From Clostridia bacterium (GTDB lineage Bacteria; Bacillota_A; Clostridia; Oscillospirales; CAG-272), in assembly GCA_017452945.1 (NCBI GenBank), contig JAFTLD010000040.1, positions 1 to 7,044 on the forward strand: DNA of 7,044 nucleotides, given 5' to 3'. A program made the translations under genes and the position numbers. Within the stretch, counting starts at the first letter, position 1; each line of letters begins with the position of its first letter. Of the stretch, positions 5,788 to 7,044 are shown one piece after another. The notes below the pieces were generated by a model that worked only from the letters and a program-made list of their open reading frames with translations, was not told where the DNA came from and did no database searches.

Positions 5788-5900
5788 ATGATGTATCATC
5801 TAAAACTTGACATATCAACTTTCCCTATAGGCCGAGTGACTCACAAAGAGTACAAGAAAATCATTGCTTTTGGAGATCAACCTTTCAGGCGCGAACTTAC

Positions 5901-6130
5901 AAAAAGCCCTCGACGCTGGAGAGGGGGGACCACGAAGTGGTGGGTGAGGTTCATCCGACGGACGCTCCTTCACCCAAATGGACATCTCGTTCCCCGCTTT
6001 GCGATTTCTCACGATCGCATGAGTGCTTTGTTGCCCCATGGGAAGGACGGCTTAAGACGGATTTGAGCGGTTTTATGGGGACCTCATCCACCGCTTCGCG
6101 GTCCCCCTTCCCCAGCGGGGCAAGGCTTTT
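5901..6130. repeat. Inverted pair of ~50-base structured repeats (MITE-like)
   Basis: The left copy (5901-5950) and the reverse complement of the right copy (6081-6130) share most bases, ending in the same GTGAGGT/ATGAGGT string. Each contains a small perfect hairpin: CCAC-GAA-GTGG on the left and CCGC-GAA-GCGG in the right copy read on the minus strand. The single difference in the stem is compensated on both sides. The right copy also has CCCC-GCT-GGGG. The 130 bases between them hold another hairpin (TGCGAT 6000-6005, ATCGCA 6014-6019) and no convincing gene. No transposase or target-site duplication is seen. The style resembles repeats I recall from intergenic DNA of gut Clostridia. Confidence 0.72.
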
Positions 6131-6185
6131 GCGCGCATCCGTCCCGTTGCTCATCCGATCCGGCGAAAATACGCGCGTAACATGA

Positions 6186-6404
6186 TCACCGTAATTTGCG
6201 AGGCGTGTCTATCAATCCCGCAAGATAATCCAAGGATACATTGTAATATTTTGCCAAAGTAATAACGTGTTGAAATGGTATTTCACGCACACCACGCTCA
6301 TATTTGCTATATTGTTGTTGGGTCGTATTTAATAGTTCAGCAATTTCCAATTGCTTTTTTTCAGCATCTTCTCTGAGGTCTTTTAATCTTTGGTAATAAT
6401 ACAT
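6186..6404 (-). CDS. Small XRE-family HTH transcriptional regulator
   Basis: A 72-residue DNA-binding protein consisting of one Cro/CI-type domain: MYYYQRLKDLRED is helix 1, QLEIAELLNTTQQQYSKYERG (about 18-38) holds the HTH with recognition helix TTQQQYSKYE, and FQHVITLAKYYNVSLDYLAG (about 43-62) ends the fold. There is no sensor or effector domain. The ATG at 6404 is preferred to an in-frame TTG at 6413, because AGGAGG (6414-6419) lies 9 bases from the ATG but touches the TTG. The gene stands alone, leftward, with no clear terminator before the repeat pair. A strong promoter points the other way across a dyad-rich region, so it probably represses itself and that promoter. It may be a phage or mobile-element remnant; its A/T-rich codons contrast with the GC-rich repeats around it. 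Confidence 0.93.
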   Translation of the reverse strand: MYYYQRLKDLREDAEKKQLEIAELLNTTQQQYSKYERGVREIPFQHVITLAKYYNVSLDYLAGLIDTPRKLR

Positions 6405-6437
6405 AACACACAACCTCCTATTTTGTTTATTAAGGAG

Positions 6438-6466
6438 ATTATAGCATACATCTAATCAGACGTATT
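6438..6466 (-). promoter_or_regulatory. Promoter of the XRE regulator (extended -10)
   Basis: On the minus strand a perfect TATAAT (6438-6443) is preceded by TGC, an extended -10. The base positions of a -35 (6461-6466) read AATACG and are poor, so the promoter relies on the -10. Its -35 region overlaps that of the divergent promoter and the CGTATTG dyad. Confidence 0.65.
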
Positions 6467-6490
6467 GACAATACGCCCGTTCGGGTGTAT
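6461..6490. promoter_or_regulatory. Probable operator dyads for the XRE regulator
   Basis: CGTATTG-A-CAATACG (6461-6475) is a perfect 15-base palindrome over the -35 region of both divergent promoters. ATAC-g-CCCG-TT-CGGG-t-GTAT (6471-6490) is a second dyad with one mismatched pair that fills the spacer of the plus-strand promoter. The placement suits a repressor that blocks both directions. The binding protein is inferred to be the adjacent XRE regulator. Confidence 0.6.
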
Positions 6491-6493
6491 AAT
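6465..6493 (+). promoter_or_regulatory. Perfect consensus promoter facing right
   Basis: TTGACA (6465-6470), a 17-base spacer and TATAAT (6488-6493) match the housekeeping sigma consensus at all twelve positions. It is divergent from the XRE gene and points into DNA without a convincing gene. Such a strong promoter would need repression or drive an abundant RNA. Confidence 0.85.
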
Positions 6494-6499
6494 GGTCAT

Positions 6500-6584
6500 G
6501 CACCGAAAATGCAAACTCCGGTTGCTGCGACGCCAAACCAACCAAACACAAACTGCAAAGAGCGCGGATCTCCGCGCTCTTTGT
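6500..6584 (+). ncRNA. Candidate short non-coding RNA
   Basis: The transcript from the consensus promoter would begin near 6500. It passes a C/A-rich unpaired stretch (about 6531-6552) and meets a near-perfect hairpin at 6556-6583: arms CAAAGAGCGCGG and CCGCGCTCTTTG around ATCT. The tail after it (TGGGTATT) is not U-rich, so termination is uncertain. If the hairpin stops transcription, the RNA is about 85 bases long; if not, it could run to the terminator at 6912-6937. No protein-coding potential is evident. This is inferred from promoter and hairpin only. Confidence 0.35.
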
Positions 6585-6591
6585 GGGTATT

Positions 6592-6617
6592 GCGGCAGGA
6601 GCAAGCCCCTGCCCTAC
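6592..6617 (-). repeat. GTAG-stem-GC element, copy 1
   Basis: Read on the minus strand: GTAG, then GGCAGG, a mismatched base, GC-TT-GC, a mismatched base, CCTGCC, then GC. The stem is 6 base pairs, a 1x1 mismatch and 2 more pairs. It belongs to the same frame as the elements at 6638-6664, 6975-7002 and 7029-7044. No coding role is seen. Confidence 0.7.
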
Positions 6618-6626
6618 GGCGGTACG

Positions 6627-6669
6627 GTTGTGCGGTCGTAGGGGCGACTGAACGAATCGCCCGCACAAC
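6627..6669 (+). repeat. GTAG-stem-GC element, copy 2, with an outer stem
   Basis: The core is GTAG (6638-6641), GGGCGA (6642-6647), a 9-base loop, TCGCCC (6657-6662) and GC. An extra outer stem pairs GTTGTGC (6627-6633) with GCACAAC (6663-6669), giving a nested hairpin. It lies back to back with copy 1, the GTAG ends being 20 bases apart. Confidence 0.72.
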
Positions 6670-6734
6670 TCGGGACATTATGTGAGAAAACCCTTTCCGT
6701 TCTTTTTGGCAAAATTGCTGCAAAAGAAGAACAT

Positions 6735-6846
6735 ATTTGCTTCGCAAATTAAAACAGCGTATAAGGAGTTTCGGCTCTGCGGAGCCGACGAGGGCTTCGC
6801 GCCCTCGACCTGCGCAAACTTTTGAAAAAGTTTGATCAAAACTTTT
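6735..6846. repeat. Array of hairpins (structured intergenic repeat)
   Basis: In order: ATTTGC-TTC-GCAAAT (6735-6749), TCGGCTC-TGCG-GAGCCGA (6771-6788), CGAGGGC-TTCGC-GCCCTCG (6789-6807), and AAACTTT-TGAA-AAAGTTT (6816-6833). The second and third touch each other with no spacer. AAAGTTT at 6827-6833 can instead pair with AAACTTT at 6839-6845, so two 3' structures exclude each other. I recall similar blocks as repeated intergenic elements in gut Clostridia. No gene is seen between 6850 and 6911 apart from a weak GCTGCC/GGCAGC pairing (6863-6868, 6893-6898). Confidence 0.68.
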
Positions 6847-6911
6847 CATGAGTTTGACCCGTGCTGCCATGAGAAACAGCGCAGCCCGATGGGGCAGCAA
6901 AATTAGCGGGA

Positions 6912-6937
6912 AACTGGGATAATTCATCCCCGTTTTT
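6912..6937 (+). terminator. Terminator-like hairpin, plus strand
   Basis: AAC-T-GGGAT and ATCCC-C-GTT form an eight-pair stem with one mismatch around AATTC, followed by a run of five T (6933-6937). It could end a transcript from the consensus promoter at 6465-6493, about 430 bases upstream. No gene lies between. Confidence 0.55.
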
Positions 6938-6974
6938 GTCAATATATTAAACCGAGATACGCATAAAAACAGTT

Positions 6975-7002
6975 GTAGGGACAGGCGTCCTCGACTGTCC
7001 GC
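6975..7002 (+). repeat. GTAG-stem-GC element, copy 3
   Basis: GTAG (6975-6978), GGACAG (6979-6984), a 10-base loop whose inner CG/CG pairs echo copy 1, CTGTCC (6995-7000), then GC (7001-7002). The stem sequence differs from copies 1 and 2 but remains self-complementary. Confidence 0.75.
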
Positions 7003-7028
7003 CCGACATCAAGTAACTTTGTGTCAAT

Positions 7029-7044
7029 GCGGACAGTCGAGGAC
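7029..7044 (-). repeat. GTAG-stem-GC element, copy 4, cut by the window edge
   Basis: These 16 bases are the exact reverse complement of 6987-7002 in copy 3. They represent an inverted second copy facing it across 26 bases (7003-7028). The GGACAG arm and GTAG end of this copy should lie just beyond 7044. Inside the 26 bases, GACA (7005-7008) and TGTC (7022-7025) can also pair. Confidence 0.75.

Noticed and set aside
5788..6066. Open frames in both directions over the repeat pair (5788-6066 plus, 5815-6039 and 5951-6154 minus)
   Set aside because: No ribosome binding sites; the predicted peptides are dominated by repeat DNA rich in Arg, Pro and Gly with no domain. The structured repeats explain the sequence better.
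5901..6130. Insertion sequence with terminal inverted repeats
   Set aside because: The arms are inverted copies, but there is no transposase between them and no target-site duplication at the outer edges; a MITE-like or structured repeat pair is the most that can be claimed.
6485..6685. Possible small protein right of the XRE gene, including a 47-codon frame from 6498
   Set aside because: The frames start in or beside the -10 box without a ribosome binding site and read through palindromic repeats. A leaderless peptide cannot be excluded but is not supported.
6496..6942. Minus-strand open frame of 148 codons
   Set aside because: It reads through the terminator-like hairpin, the hairpin array and two repeat elements; the translated peptide is repeat-derived.
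6592..7044. CRISPR array
   Set aside because: The repeated elements differ in stem sequence, lie in both orientations, have irregular spacing and lack uniform spacers; no cas genes are present.

Overview
The window looks like a chromosomal segment of a Gram-positive Clostridia-type bacterium, probably a gut Oscillospiraceae/Christensenellales relative. This is inferred from strong AGGAGG-type ribosome binding sites, TTGACA/TATAAT promoters with 17-base spacers, a type III pantothenate kinase next to an ECF-transporter S component, and small GC-rich palindromic repeats of a style I recall from intergenic DNA of such genomes. No species can be named from the sequence alone.

Layout. (1) Positions 1-350: the upstream end of what looks like a ribosomal RNA operon read leftwards. 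Two tandem near-consensus promoters with phased A-tracts feed a leader containing a boxA-like element; the rRNA genes themselves would lie beyond the left edge. (2) 391-2539: a minus-strand two-gene operon for sugar metabolism, a TIM-barrel sugar isomerase/epimerase followed by a Gfo/Idh/MocA NAD(P)-dependent oxidoreductase, with its own promoter and terminator. (3) 2588-4138: a minus-strand operon of a small Cro/CI-type regulator whose stop overlaps the start of a secreted M14 zinc carboxypeptidase lipoprotein. (4) 4198-5787: a plus-strand operon of coaX (pantothenate kinase) and an ECF S component, probably for pantothenate, closed by a clear terminator. (5) 5788-7044: mostly non-coding. It holds an inverted pair of about 50-base structured repeats, one small XRE regulator with a divergent consensus promoter covered by dyads, and a dense series of hairpin repeats that reaches the right edge.

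How the parts work together. CoaX commits pantothenate to coenzyme A synthesis and the neighbouring S component probably imports it, so region 4 reads as a vitamin-scavenging unit. Region 2 is typical of pathways that oxidise a sugar or polyol hydroxyl and then rearrange the keto product; the substrate cannot be read from sequence. In region 3 the regulator-peptidase coupling is unusual and probably controls a cell-envelope or peptide-trimming enzyme.

I found no defence system, CRISPR array, integrase or transposase. The most interesting material is in the right-hand 1.2 kb: a family of at least four short elements sharing the frame GTAG-stem-loop-stem-GC, with different but self-complementary stems; an inverted repeat pair whose hairpins differ by a compensatory base change; and the XRE divergent promoter switch, whose outward promoter drives no recognisable gene.
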